Positions 55,599 to 64,000 of a DNA stretch of 64,000 nucleotides are shown piece after piece. The notes below the pieces were generated by a model. It did no database searches. It had not been told where the DNA came from and was given only the letters and a program-made list of their open reading frames with translations. The position numbers were made by a program, and so were the translations under genes. The stretch covers positions 1-64,000 of the forward strand of contig JAIXOJ010000036.1 in NCBI GenBank assembly GCA_027486835.1, written 5' to 3'. The number at the start of each line of letters is the position of its first letter. Position 1 is the stretch's first letter. Source of the stretch: Chitinophagaceae bacterium (GTDB lineage Bacteria > Bacteroidota > Bacteroidia > Chitinophagales > Chitinophagaceae).

Positions 55599-56750
55599 AT
55601 GAAGATTTTGATTGTTGGTGCAGGGTTTTCAGGAGCTGTTTTAGCTCGTGAATTAGCAGAAACAAATAAGCACACTATTCTAGTAATAGATGAACGAAAC
55701 CATATTGCGGGTAATTGTTTTACAAAAAGAGATGAAAATACGCAAGTAATGGAACATATATATGGCCCGCACATTTTTAACACAAGCAATAAAGACGTAT
55801 GGGAATATGTCCAAAAATTTTCTAAATTCAGACCCTATGTTAATAGGGTAAAGGCTATAACAGATAAAGGAATTTTTAGTTTGCCACTTAATTTGTTAAC
55901 CATCAATAGTTTTTTTGGAAAAACATTTAATCCAAGAGAAGCTTTTCAGTATGTTCAATCCTTAAGTGATACCACTATAGTAGAACCACAAAATTTTGAA
56001 GAACAAGCCTTGTTTTTAATGGGCAGAGATTTGTATGAGAATTTTTTCAAAGGATATACGATTAAGCAGTGGGGTGTAAATCCAAACCAATTGCCTGCAT
56101 CTATTTTAAAAAGATTGCCGATAAGGTTCAATTACGATGACAATTACTATAATACTATTTATCAAGGCATTCCGGAAGATGGGTACACAACTTTAATTGA
56201 TCGTATGTTGCAGCATCCCAATATAACTGTGCAATTGAATACCAGTTACACATCCGATTGGAATGTAGATTTTGATTACATTTTTTATAGTGGACCTATT
56301 GATGCATATTATCATCATTCTGAAGGAAGATTGGGTTATAGAACCATCTTATTCGATAAAGAGGTGTATGATGGAGAGGATTATCAGGGGAATGCTGTGT
56401 TAAATTATTGTTCTGCAAGTGTTCCTTACACAAGAGTACATGAACACAAACATTTTACTCCTTGGGAAAAGCATAATAAAAGTATTTACTTAACTGAATT
56501 TAGTAAGGAAACTGATACAACGGATACCCCTTATTACCCTAAACGGTTACAGAATGATATTGAAGTGTTGCATAAATACCAAAAATTGGCTCAAAATGAA
56601 AGTAACATTACTTTTATTGGAAGATTAGGGACCTATCGTTATTTAGATATGCATCATGTAATTGGTGAGGCTTTGGAATTGAGTAAATGTTTCAAGCTTC
56701 ATTCGGGTGATTATGCTACATTTCAAAGGTTTATAAATGAGCCATCCTAA
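55599..56750 (+). CDS. glf: UDP-galactopyranose mutase
   Basis: A 383-aa FAD enzyme interconverting UDP-galactopyranose and UDP-galactofuranose in the cytosol. The FAD site is MKILIVGAGFSGAVLARELA, followed by HIAGNCFT and YGPHIFNTSNKDVWEYV; the substrate region GYTIKQWGVNPNQLP and the C-terminal IGRLGTYRYLDMHHVIGEAL are typical. Its presence predicts galactofuranose in the glycan. It overlaps the next gene by 14 bp. Confidence 0.96.
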   Translation: MKILIVGAGFSGAVLARELAETNKHTILVIDERNHIAGNCFTKRDENTQVMEHIYGPHIFNTSNKDVWEYVQKFSKFRPYVNRVKAITDKGIFSLPLNLLTINSFFGKTFNPREAFQYVQSLSDTTIVEPQNFEEQALFLMGRDLYENFFKGYTIKQWGVNPNQLPASILKRLPIRFNYDDNYYNTIYQGIPEDGYTTLIDRMLQHPNITVQLNTSYTSDWNVDFDYIFYSGPIDAYYHHSEGRLGYRTILFDKEVYDGEDYQGNAVLNYCSASVPYTRVHEHKHFTPWEKHNKSIYLTEFSKETDTTDTPYYPKRLQNDIEVLHKYQKLAQNESNITFIGRLGTYRYLDMHHVIGEALELSKCFKLHSGDYATFQRFINEPS

Positions 56751-57903
56751 AATGGAAATTCTTTGGTTCAGGCATTCCAATGAAAACAGGAATGATTGGT
56801 TAAATTTTGGACTTATCCAATTACATTATCAAGGTGGTATAAAATTAAAAGAATTAAGGTTGCCTGATGCTATAAAGTATGGATTTTCTCCACAGATTTT
56901 GCATCACAAGGATTTAAAGGCAAAGTCGTTTTTATTGGTTAATGTAGATAATAGGAGAATTAAGTGTATTATAGATAATGAAGATTCATTTATTCATGTA
57001 TCTGATTTAATTGAGCATGTAGATTTATATTTTATTGCCGCTTATAATGAAGCACTTTTTGAAAGAAAGGAATTACCTCGCTTTTATAATTGGCAAGAAG
57101 GGGCACAAGTGAATAATTATCTGCAGATAATGCAAAGCAAAATCAATCAATTGGGATTTCACTTTCATAAGATTAGAAAATTTATTCCAATCGCTCCCAC
57201 AATTACTGTAATCGAGAAACGAACTCCATTGATGCAGAAATTTGCCAATGTAGAAAATAAGGTGAGAAATTGGTTAGGTAGTGGAATCAATTTTAATTAT
57301 AGGTACAAGCTTTATATTAAGAGATATGAACAGCTTTTAGAAATGAGAAAATCAGATTTAACCTATGATGTAGTTTTAAAAGATAGTCTGTGGGGTTGGC
57401 CTATTCATAGAATAAATTTGCATAAATCTCTTATGTCGTTGGAAAACCAAGGTTATGATATACATTCCTATTTAGGCTATACACCATCAGCTTCAATTGA
57501 TGGAAGTGACTTATTAGGGTTAATCAAAGAAGATTTCCCATTAATAACAAAAGAAATAAATGAAAATTATGAACTTGCTTTATCAAAGAGTAAGTTAGCT
57601 GTTTTTGCATGTGGTTTTCATTGGGGATGGCGCAACATTTTAATGCTTGCATTAATGCAAGGCATTCCAGTGGTTACGGATAGGTTGTTAACTGAGTCAT
57701 ATTTTGATTTGAACGAGTTTAAATTATGGCAAGTTGAAGACCATGAATGGAGCAGTTTGCAATCATACCTAGACCCAATTAATCAAGATTTATGGCAAAG
57801 CATTAAATTACATAATCAGTCTGTATTTGATAAGTATATGTCACCTAATGTAGTAGCTGAGTATTTTGTATCGCAAGTAAAACAGTTTTGCGCCCATGGT
57901 TAA
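56737..57903 (+). CDS. Unknown protein, possible galactofuranosyltransferase
   Basis: A 388-aa soluble protein that I do not recognise by family. The end of the protein has FACGFHWGWRNILMLALMQG followed by IPVVTDRLLTESYF, which resembles the donor-domain loop of GT-B enzymes; the N-terminal half includes LYFIAAYNEALFERKELPRF. It overlaps glf by 14 bp and the next acyltransferase by 8 bp, so it is part of the same transcript. Pairing with glf suggests use of UDP-galactofuranose, but this is inference by context only. Confidence 0.55.
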   Translation: MSHPKMEILWFRHSNENRNDWLNFGLIQLHYQGGIKLKELRLPDAIKYGFSPQILHHKDLKAKSFLLVNVDNRRIKCIIDNEDSFIHVSDLIEHVDLYFIAAYNEALFERKELPRFYNWQEGAQVNNYLQIMQSKINQLGFHFHKIRKFIPIAPTITVIEKRTPLMQKFANVENKVRNWLGSGINFNYRYKLYIKRYEQLLEMRKSDLTYDVVLKDSLWGWPIHRINLHKSLMSLENQGYDIHSYLGYTPSASIDGSDLLGLIKEDFPLITKEINENYELALSKSKLAVFACGFHWGWRNILMLALMQGIPVVTDRLLTESYFDLNEFKLWQVEDHEWSSLQSYLDPINQDLWQSIKLHNQSVFDKYMSPNVVAEYFVSQVKQFCAHG

Positions 57904-58954
57904 TCAAAATAGACTTTCCTATTTAGATGCTTTACGTGGTGTTGCCGTAATAATGGTTTTGATGGTTCATGCTATGCAATTTAAAGAACAACTGCATCTC
58001 CCATCATCCTTATTGAATATTTTAGATGGTGGAAAATTTGGAGTACAACTTTTTTTTGTCATAAGCTCATTTACCATTTTCTATACATTAGACAATGGGG
58101 ATAATAGAACAATACCTTTTTTAATAAGACGTTTTTTTAGGATTGCACCGCTCTACTATGTTGCTGTTATTTTTTATACAGTTATTGGTAACAACTACAA
58201 TAATGGAGTGTGGGCAAATGTTTTTTTTGTTCATGGTTTTAGTATTCACTACATAAATAGTATTGTGCCTGGTGGATGGTCTATAGGCATAGAAATGTTG
58301 TTTTATGTGTTAGCACCTGTTCTATTTAAATACATTAAAAATACGAATGGGGCTCTTATTTTTTTTATGATTACGCTGATCGGATCATTTGGACTAATAT
58401 ATCTAGTAAAATTTCTAAGGTTAGATACAGCTTCAGAAGCAGCATCTTATTTTTATTTTTGGTTACCCAATCAATTACCGATATTTTCTATTGGAATTGT
58501 ATTGTATTTTTCAATATTTAAGCCTTTCAATAATTTGCAGTCGGTTCTTTTTTTACTTATGTCTATAGCATTACTAAGTGTACTTGCTCAGTTATCATTA
58601 TTTAGGGTGCATATTGTTGTTTCCATTCTGTTTGCTGGAATTATTTGGTTGTTAGCTAATAGTGGTTCAAAATTCACCTTTCTTATCAATAATTTCACTT
58701 TGTTCCTTGGTAAAATTAGCTATAGTATTTATTTAGTTCAATATGCAATGATGCACTTTTTTAAAAGCTTTAACTTATGTAATTTTTTTGGACAAAATAT
58801 TCCTGTTTGGAAAGAATTGATTAATTATGTTGTAAATTTTTTTTTACTGTCAATTGGTTCTGTTGCAGTTTCGTACCTGCTTTTTCATCTGATTGAGAAA
58901 CCATCTCAATCAATGGGTAGGTTTTTAATTAAGCGTATCGGCTATAGTAAATAA
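57896..58954 (+). CDS. Acyltransferase family 3 membrane protein
   Basis: A 352-aa multi-pass protein. Motifs are LSYLDALRGVAVIMVLMVHA, VQLFFVISSFTIFYTL, LIRRFFRIAPLYYVAV, PGGWSIGIEMLFYVLAP and KISYSIYLVQYAMMHFF. It is likely to O-acetylate a sugar of the surface polymer. It overlaps the preceding gene by 8 bp. Confidence 0.9.
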   Translation: MVNQNRLSYLDALRGVAVIMVLMVHAMQFKEQLHLPSSLLNILDGGKFGVQLFFVISSFTIFYTLDNGDNRTIPFLIRRFFRIAPLYYVAVIFYTVIGNNYNNGVWANVFFVHGFSIHYINSIVPGGWSIGIEMLFYVLAPVLFKYIKNTNGALIFFMITLIGSFGLIYLVKFLRLDTASEAASYFYFWLPNQLPIFSIGIVLYFSIFKPFNNLQSVLFLLMSIALLSVLAQLSLFRVHIVVSILFAGIIWLLANSGSKFTFLINNFTLFLGKISYSIYLVQYAMMHFFKSFNLCNFFGQNIPVWKELINYVVNFFLLSIGSVAVSYLLFHLIEKPSQSMGRFLIKRIGYSK

Positions 58955-59077
58955 ATGCTTATCAATTTATACCTATGATTAAAAGCTGTATTTGCATTAC
59001 TACAATAAAGTTCTAATTAAATATAAATATCACAAAGCTTCATTTTTCTATCACTCTTATTACTGTTTTGAATACTA

Positions 59078-60193
59078 ATGAATGATGTAAAAAGCACTAA
59101 ATTTCTAGATACATTTAGAGGCATAGCAGCAATTTATGTGCTGCTGCATCATGCTAGATGGTTGTTAACAGAGAATTTTTCTAATCGTCAAAGGTTACAA
59201 TTCAATCATTCCTTATTAGAAAAATATGTAGCTTATTTTTTTTCTATTTTTAGATTTGGTCATGAAATGGTGATACTTTTTTTTGTATTGTCTGGATTTG
59301 TGATACATTTTTCAGTATTAAAAATGCTAAAACGCAATAAAACAATTAATTGGAAAGCATATATCATTAAACGAGCAAACAGAATTTATCCACCCTTTTT
59401 ATTGGCATTGTTTATTACAGGAGTAGTAGATTTCATCGGATACAAAATTTGTGGATTTTCATTTTATAGGACTGGCTCATCTTATTTTTCTTTAGTAATT
59501 AACAAAGAAAATACATCAATTACTAATTTTCTTGGTAACCTAATAAATCTTCAAAATTTAGTTAATGGAGTAATGCCTTTCGGTAGCAATAAGGCTTTGT
59601 GGTCTTTAGGCTATGAATGGTGGTTCTATTTGTTGTATCCATTTTTCTATTGGGTACATAGTAGAAATGTTACATTGGCAATAGTAATTCAGGTATTACT
59701 TTTTTTAATTTTTCAAATTGTTTTGCCCAATTTTTATTTTCCAGTTTTAAGTGCTATTTTCCAGAAAATGATAATATGGTGGATGGGTGTCCTATTAGCT
59801 GAATTATTTTATTTTAATAAGTTTGGAACACTTAAATTAATATCTTGTTTATTATTGATTATTCCCATTGCGCTATTATTCTTTGAACATTCCATTTGGT
59901 CTGACTTACTTTGGGGAATTGGTTTCGTCGGATTGTTAGCTTTATGCCTACAAGCGAATTCGGAAAGCTTTTTGATAAAGAAACTGAATTCATTTCATTA
60001 TTTTGGGAATGGTTCTTATACTCTTTATTTGATTCACTCTCCTGTTTTAATCTTCATACATGGTTATTTATTAACAATAAACCATGGTGTTTTACCTAAT
60101 ACATATTGGTGGATGATAATTGTAACTATATCTATGATACTTTTATCAAGGTTATTTGCAAAATGGATAGAAAAAGTACATTTAGTTGGTTGA
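59078..60193 (+). CDS. Acyltransferase family 3 membrane protein
   Basis: A 371-aa multi-pass protein with the same layout as the previous acyltransferases: KFLDTFRGIAAIYVLLHHAR, MVILFFVLSGFVIHFSV, IIKRANRIYPPFLLALF, ALWSLGYEWWFYLLYPFFYW and GNGSYTLYLIHSPVLIFIHG. A 123-bp gap separates it from the previous gene and 20 bp from the GT4 gene after it. Confidence 0.9.
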   Translation: MNDVKSTKFLDTFRGIAAIYVLLHHARWLLTENFSNRQRLQFNHSLLEKYVAYFFSIFRFGHEMVILFFVLSGFVIHFSVLKMLKRNKTINWKAYIIKRANRIYPPFLLALFITGVVDFIGYKICGFSFYRTGSSYFSLVINKENTSITNFLGNLINLQNLVNGVMPFGSNKALWSLGYEWWFYLLYPFFYWVHSRNVTLAIVIQVLLFLIFQIVLPNFYFPVLSAIFQKMIIWWMGVLLAELFYFNKFGTLKLISCLLLIIPIALLFFEHSIWSDLLWGIGFVGLLALCLQANSESFLIKKLNSFHYFGNGSYTLYLIHSPVLIFIHGYLLTINHGVLPNTYWWMIIVTISMILLSRLFAKWIEKVHLVG

Positions 60194-60213
60194 TTTTTTT
60201 ATAAATTATAAAG

Positions 60214-61245
60214 TTGCATAAAAAACTTAAAATACTACTTACAGCCGATCCTGAAATTCCAGTGCCGCCAGTTCACTATGGTGGTATTGAAAGAATTGTT
60301 GATGCTTTAGTGAAAGAATTTACTCTATTAGGGCATGAAGTTCATTTGATGGCACATCCAGAATCACAGGTATCGGTTAAGCTTTCTGGGTGGAAAGGTA
60401 AGGAAAGTCAAAACCAATGGGATACTTTTAAAAACATGGGTCAGTTAGCCTCCATATTCTTGACAAACAAATTTGATGTAGTACATAGTTTTAGCAGGTT
60501 AGCGTACTTATTCCCATTGTTAAAATTTGGAATTCCTAAAATTATGAGTTACCAAAGAGAACCGTCTCTTGCTCAGATAAGTAAAGCTCACCATTTAGCA
60601 AAAACGGGAAGTTTAGTATTTACAGGCTGTAGTAAATATATTTCCGATAAAATTTCTTCTGTAGCTACTGCTTACCCAATCCATAATTTCACAGAGATGG
60701 AGAAGTTTAGTTTTGTACCAAATGTTGGCTCTGATGCTCCTTTGGTATTTTTAGGTCGAATTGAGCCCATAAAAGGAACCGATTTAGCGATAGAAGTTGC
60801 CCAAAAAACTAATAGGAAATTAATTATAGCCGGAAATATTCCGCCTGACAAACAGTCTTATTTTGACCAAATGATTGTACCGCATTTAAATAATGATATT
60901 CAGTATATAGGGCAGGTAAATGATGTACAAAAAAATGAGTTGTTAGGAAAATGTTCCGCCTTCTTAATGCCCATAACTTGGGAAGAACCCTTCGGTATCG
61001 TAATGGCTGAGGCCATGGCCTGTGGAACACCTGTTATCGGTTTTAGGCGTGGTGCGGTACCTGAGGTGGTGGAACATGGTAACAATGGTTTTGTTTGTGA
61101 TGATGTAGATGGAATGATTAATTACGTTAATCAAATAGATATATTGAATAGATTTTCAGTTCGGTTATCTGTCGAAAATAGATTTTCAGCCACTGTAATA
61201 GCCAATCAATATTTGAATCTTTATAAGAGTTTAATAACAAGCTAA
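60214..61245 (+). CDS. Glycosyltransferase family 4
   Basis: A 343-aa GT-B enzyme with PPVHYGGIERIVDALVKEF, VVHSFSRLAYLFPLL, APLVFLGRIEPIKGTDLAIE and EX7E in WEEPFGIVMAEAMACGTP, then GFRRGAVPEVVEHG. Start is TTG 60214 (MHKKLKILL). The reading frame is intact. Donor and acceptor are unknown. Confidence 0.9.
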   Translation: MHKKLKILLTADPEIPVPPVHYGGIERIVDALVKEFTLLGHEVHLMAHPESQVSVKLSGWKGKESQNQWDTFKNMGQLASIFLTNKFDVVHSFSRLAYLFPLLKFGIPKIMSYQREPSLAQISKAHHLAKTGSLVFTGCSKYISDKISSVATAYPIHNFTEMEKFSFVPNVGSDAPLVFLGRIEPIKGTDLAIEVAQKTNRKLIIAGNIPPDKQSYFDQMIVPHLNNDIQYIGQVNDVQKNELLGKCSAFLMPITWEEPFGIVMAEAMACGTPVIGFRRGAVPEVVEHGNNGFVCDDVDGMINYVNQIDILNRFSVRLSVENRFSATVIANQYLNLYKSLITS

Positions 61246-61259
61246 CTATTTTGTTTATA

Positions 61260-62438
61260 ATGGACAATCAAAAACCAGTAGTTACCGTAAGTTGTGGAAC
61301 AAAGTTTCATTCAGATTACATGTCTTATCAACTTCAGCAACATGGTATGTTGCAACGTGTAATTACAGCCCATCCTGCCAGAAAATATTTAAACCGAACC
61401 GCTTTAGATAAAAAAAGAGTCATTTTTCTAATACCTATTTTTGCTTTTTTGGTTGGTTTAAAAAAAATAATAGGAAATTTCCATCCTTTTGCTAAAAAGC
61501 TCGAATATGTTTTACCAATTTGGTATGATAAAATGGCTAGTTTTTTTATTGGTAAACCATCTTTTTTTATTACTTGGGCATGGTCTGGATTAGCATCGAT
61601 TCGTGAAGCAAAGAAGAAAGGGGCAATTGTAATTGTAGAAGAATGTGGTTCTTGTAATAAATTTCAAAATGAAATTTTATCAGAAGAATACGCGGCTCTT
61701 GGTTTAACATTTAAAACAATAACTCCAGAATTTATAGTTCAGAGAGAATTAGAAGAAGTGAATCTAGCCGATGTAGTTCTTTGTCCATCCAAGCATGTAG
61801 CTCGTTCTTTCATAGCAAATGGTATAGTATCAGAAAAATGTAAAATTATTCCTTACGGTGTTAATTTGCAATTGTTTACACCTAGTAGTACGCCCAAAAA
61901 GGCATTTCAAGTTCTTTTTGTTGGTTCTATAGGTCCACGCAAAGGAGTCATTTATTTTCTAAAGGCTTTGCAGTTATTAAAGAATGATTACCAAATAGAA
62001 GGAAAAATTATAGGAAAGATTGAAACTGGTTTTGAATCTGTATTAAGACCTTTCGATGATTTGTTTATACATATTGAGCGAGTACCGCACCATGAATTAG
62101 TTAAACATTATAATGAGGCTTCTGTATTTGTATTTCCCAGCTTAGACGAGGGAATGGCTTATGTACAGTTAGAGGCAATGGCAAGTGGCCTCCCCATAAT
62201 TTGTACGCCCAATTCAGGTGGTGATTCTGTAATTGAAGAGGGGGTAGATGGTTTTATTGTACCAATTAGAGATGAGGTAGCCATCAGCGAAAGAATAGCT
62301 ATGCTTTATAACAACGGTGAATTATTAACTAAAATGTCGGTCAATGCAGTTAAAAAAGCGGGCAATTTCACTTGGGATAACTATGGTATAAGGTTGAGTA
62401 ATTTGCTAAACGAACTGCATAGCAATAAAAAAGGTTGA
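61260..62438 (+). CDS. Glycosyltransferase family 4
   Basis: A 392-aa GT-B enzyme. Marks are VTVSCGTKFHSDYMSYQLQQ, VVLCPSKHVARSFIANG, FQVLFVGSIGPRKGVIYFLK and the EX7E motif in LDEGMAYVQLEAMASGLP, then CTPNSGGDSVIEEGVDG. ATG 61260 is chosen over TTG 61251 three codons upstream. The stop overlaps the next TTG start (TTGA). Confidence 0.9.
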   Translation: MDNQKPVVTVSCGTKFHSDYMSYQLQQHGMLQRVITAHPARKYLNRTALDKKRVIFLIPIFAFLVGLKKIIGNFHPFAKKLEYVLPIWYDKMASFFIGKPSFFITWAWSGLASIREAKKKGAIVIVEECGSCNKFQNEILSEEYAALGLTFKTITPEFIVQRELEEVNLADVVLCPSKHVARSFIANGIVSEKCKIIPYGVNLQLFTPSSTPKKAFQVLFVGSIGPRKGVIYFLKALQLLKNDYQIEGKIIGKIETGFESVLRPFDDLFIHIERVPHHELVKHYNEASVFVFPSLDEGMAYVQLEAMASGLPIICTPNSGGDSVIEEGVDGFIVPIRDEVAISERIAMLYNNGELLTKMSVNAVKKAGNFTWDNYGIRLSNLLNELHSNKKG

Positions 62439-63646
62439 TAAGAAAGGTTTGTTTGGTTACTACAGGTCATATAGCCACTAATCCAAGATTGGTTAAAGAG
62501 GCTATAGCCTTAACGAAAGAGGGTATTGAAGTAGAAATTGTTTTTACACAATACATGCCTTATCTTGTTAAAGATGATTACGCAATCATTCATCAATATC
62601 ATTGGAAACATCAGGTGATAGTTTGGACTGGTCAAGATGTAAAGTCGAAATTAATTAAATGGTGTAGTGCTATAATCTATAAAGCGGCTCAATTCTCGTT
62701 TAAATATTCTAAGCATCCATTCATTCTAGCTAATTGCGTCAATAGAAATTTTATTTTTGAATATGGGTGTGCGGTTAATATCAAAGCGGACATTTTTATA
62801 GCACATAACCTAGGTGCTTTGCCAGTTGCTTACTTTGCTGCTAAAAAGAGAAAGGCTAGGTTTGGTTTTGATGCAGAGGATTTTCATAGGGCTGAATCTA
62901 CAGATAATCGGGATAGCTTACTGTACCAATTGACTTCATTAGCAGAGGATGCTTTTTTGCCTTTTGCTGCCTATATTACTGCAGCAAGTCCGTTAATTGC
63001 AAAAGTTTATCAAGAAATTTATCTGCGAAATGTGGCCTCCATTTTGAATGTATTCGATCCAGTTGTAAATAAACCACCAACTTCCTCTTCTGTAAAACAA
63101 TTAAAGTTGTTCTGGTTTTCACAAACAATTGGACAAGGAAGGGGACTTGAAGAAATTATTGAAGCAATTAATGAATTAGGTGAACAAAGAATTGAATTGC
63201 ATTTGTTGGGAAAAATAAGCAACTCGGATAAAATTTATTTTGAACAACTCTGTAATTGGGATTATGTCTTTTTTTATGCCCCGATTCCTCCTGATGAGGT
63301 ACCCATTTTTGCCGCTCAATTTGACGTAGGTCTTGCTTTGGAGCGGAAAACACCTTATAACAGAGATATTTGTTTAACAAATAAGGTGTTTACTTATTTA
63401 TCAGCAGGAATTGCAGTTCTCTTATCTAATACACAAGCTCAGCAGAATTTTTATTTAGAGAATTCAAAAGTCGGATTGATCTATGATATTGGAGATATGC
63501 TATCATTAATTAAAGCCTTACAGCATTTTAGCAAGCATGAATTTTTGTTTGCTTGTAAACTTAAATCGGCTCAACTGGGTGTACAACAATTCAATTGGTT
63601 ATATGAGTCAACCAAGTATATTTCATTGATTAAAAGTTTAAATTAG
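62435..63646 (+). CDS. Glycosyltransferase (GT-B, GT4-like)
   Basis: A 403-aa GT-B protein. It opens KVCLVTTGHIATNPRLVKEA, has IFIAHNLGALPVAYFAAKKR and GFDAEDFHRAES, and in the C-domain LTNKVFTYLSAGIAVLLSN, a pattern of a divergent GT4-like subgroup lacking a clean EX7E. Start is TTG 62435, overlapping the previous stop by 4 bases. Confidence 0.82.
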   Translation: MIRKVCLVTTGHIATNPRLVKEAIALTKEGIEVEIVFTQYMPYLVKDDYAIIHQYHWKHQVIVWTGQDVKSKLIKWCSAIIYKAAQFSFKYSKHPFILANCVNRNFIFEYGCAVNIKADIFIAHNLGALPVAYFAAKKRKARFGFDAEDFHRAESTDNRDSLLYQLTSLAEDAFLPFAAYITAASPLIAKVYQEIYLRNVASILNVFDPVVNKPPTSSSVKQLKLFWFSQTIGQGRGLEEIIEAINELGEQRIELHLLGKISNSDKIYFEQLCNWDYVFFYAPIPPDEVPIFAAQFDVGLALERKTPYNRDICLTNKVFTYLSAGIAVLLSNTQAQQNFYLENSKVGLIYDIGDMLSLIKALQHFSKHEFLFACKLKSAQLGVQQFNWLYESTKYISLIKSLN

Positions 63647-63667
63647 TAGAATCACCTGCAATAATTT

Positions 63668-64000
63668 TTGAAAAAAGTCTTAATTATTTCACCGTATTTT
63701 CCTCCAGCAAACGCTGCTGACATGCAGCGCGTTCGTATGAGTTTGCCTTATTTCCTGCAGTTTGGTTGGGAGGCAGAAATTGTTTGTGTGGATATACAGT
63801 ACGTTGATATAGTACAGGATCCATTATTACTAGAGAGTTTTCCGAAGACAATTAAAATACATTCAGTTAAAGCGTTGTCAAAAAAAAATACATCCAAATT
63901 GGGACTTGGAAGTATTGCTTTACGTTCTTTATGGTATTACTACACTAGTGTAAAAAAAATACTCAACGTTAATAACTTTGATTTAATCTACTTTTCAACC
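63668..64000 (+). CDS. Glycosyltransferase family 4, cut by window end
   Basis: The first 111 codons of a GT-B glycosyltransferase: KKVLIISPYFPPANAADMQR, VRMSLPYFLQFGWEAEIVCV and NNFDLIYFST at the window edge. The start is TTG 63668, as in several neighbours. Only the acceptor-side N-domain is visible. Confidence 0.8.
   Translation, partial: MKKVLIISPYFPPANAADMQRVRMSLPYFLQFGWEAEIVCVDIQYVDIVQDPLLLESFPKTIKIHSVKALSKKNTSKLGLGSIALRSLWYYYTSVKKILNVNNFDLIYFST

Overview
This 64 kb, AT-rich window looks like a chromosomal segment of a Bacteroidota bacterium, most likely near the Chitinophagaceae. The support is the RpoB type and length (1267 aa), the OmpA protein with thrombospondin type-3 repeats, the lipoprotein signals, the Wza/Wzc-style exopolysaccharide machinery, and several small protein types I associate with that family. 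The taxonomic call is an inference from sequence character, not from a search.

Layout. 1-9.4 kb: a REP-associated transposase bracketed by mirrored palindromes; a frameshifted type II NADH dehydrogenase; two similar orphan NarL-type response regulators; a P-type cation ATPase; a decayed DUF1016 nuclease gene; pyrF; a 21-bp tandem array. 9.4-15.6 kb: hexuronate catabolism on the minus strand (uxaC, uxaA, uxaB and a Gfo/Idh/MocA oxidoreductase), with a terminator-like hairpin between uxaB and uxaA. 15.7-20 kb: tRNA-Met and a solitary rpoB without rplL or rpoC next to it. 20-25 kb: OmpA-like porin, a lipoprotein, a CsbD-like protein, a degenerate receiver-domain membrane protein, and several copies of a ~90-bp palindromic interspersed repeat.

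25-34 kb is a defence island. It contains a small putative ADP-ribosyltransferase-fold gene overlapping an unrecognised 202-aa partner, a decayed C5 cytosine methyltransferase, an intact C5 methyltransferase with an HNH restriction endonuclease, a complete-looking Hachiman system (HamA, HamB), and the C-terminal part of an AIPR abortive-infection gene abutting hamB. A ~300-bp direct repeat offset by 1320 bp flanks the first gene pair and records an older rearrangement. The ART-like/202-aa pair is the best candidate here for an undescribed system.

34-39.7 kb: a hypothetical gene, a 20-copy 21-bp tandem array between convergent genes, then murI, lptC, coaX and ribE. 39.7-64 kb: a DUF6056-type membrane protein followed by a large surface-polysaccharide locus on the plus strand: Wza and Wzc, the ABC exporter Wzm/Wzt, many GT4 and GT2 glycosyltransferases, UDP-galactopyranose mutase, and three intact acyltransferases plus one fragment. 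The locus runs off the right end. It contains a second tandem array (42-bp units with internal hairpins) beside a fibronectin-III-like protein gene. Together these genes would assemble, decorate (acetyl or acyl groups, probably galactofuranose) and export a cell-surface glycan.
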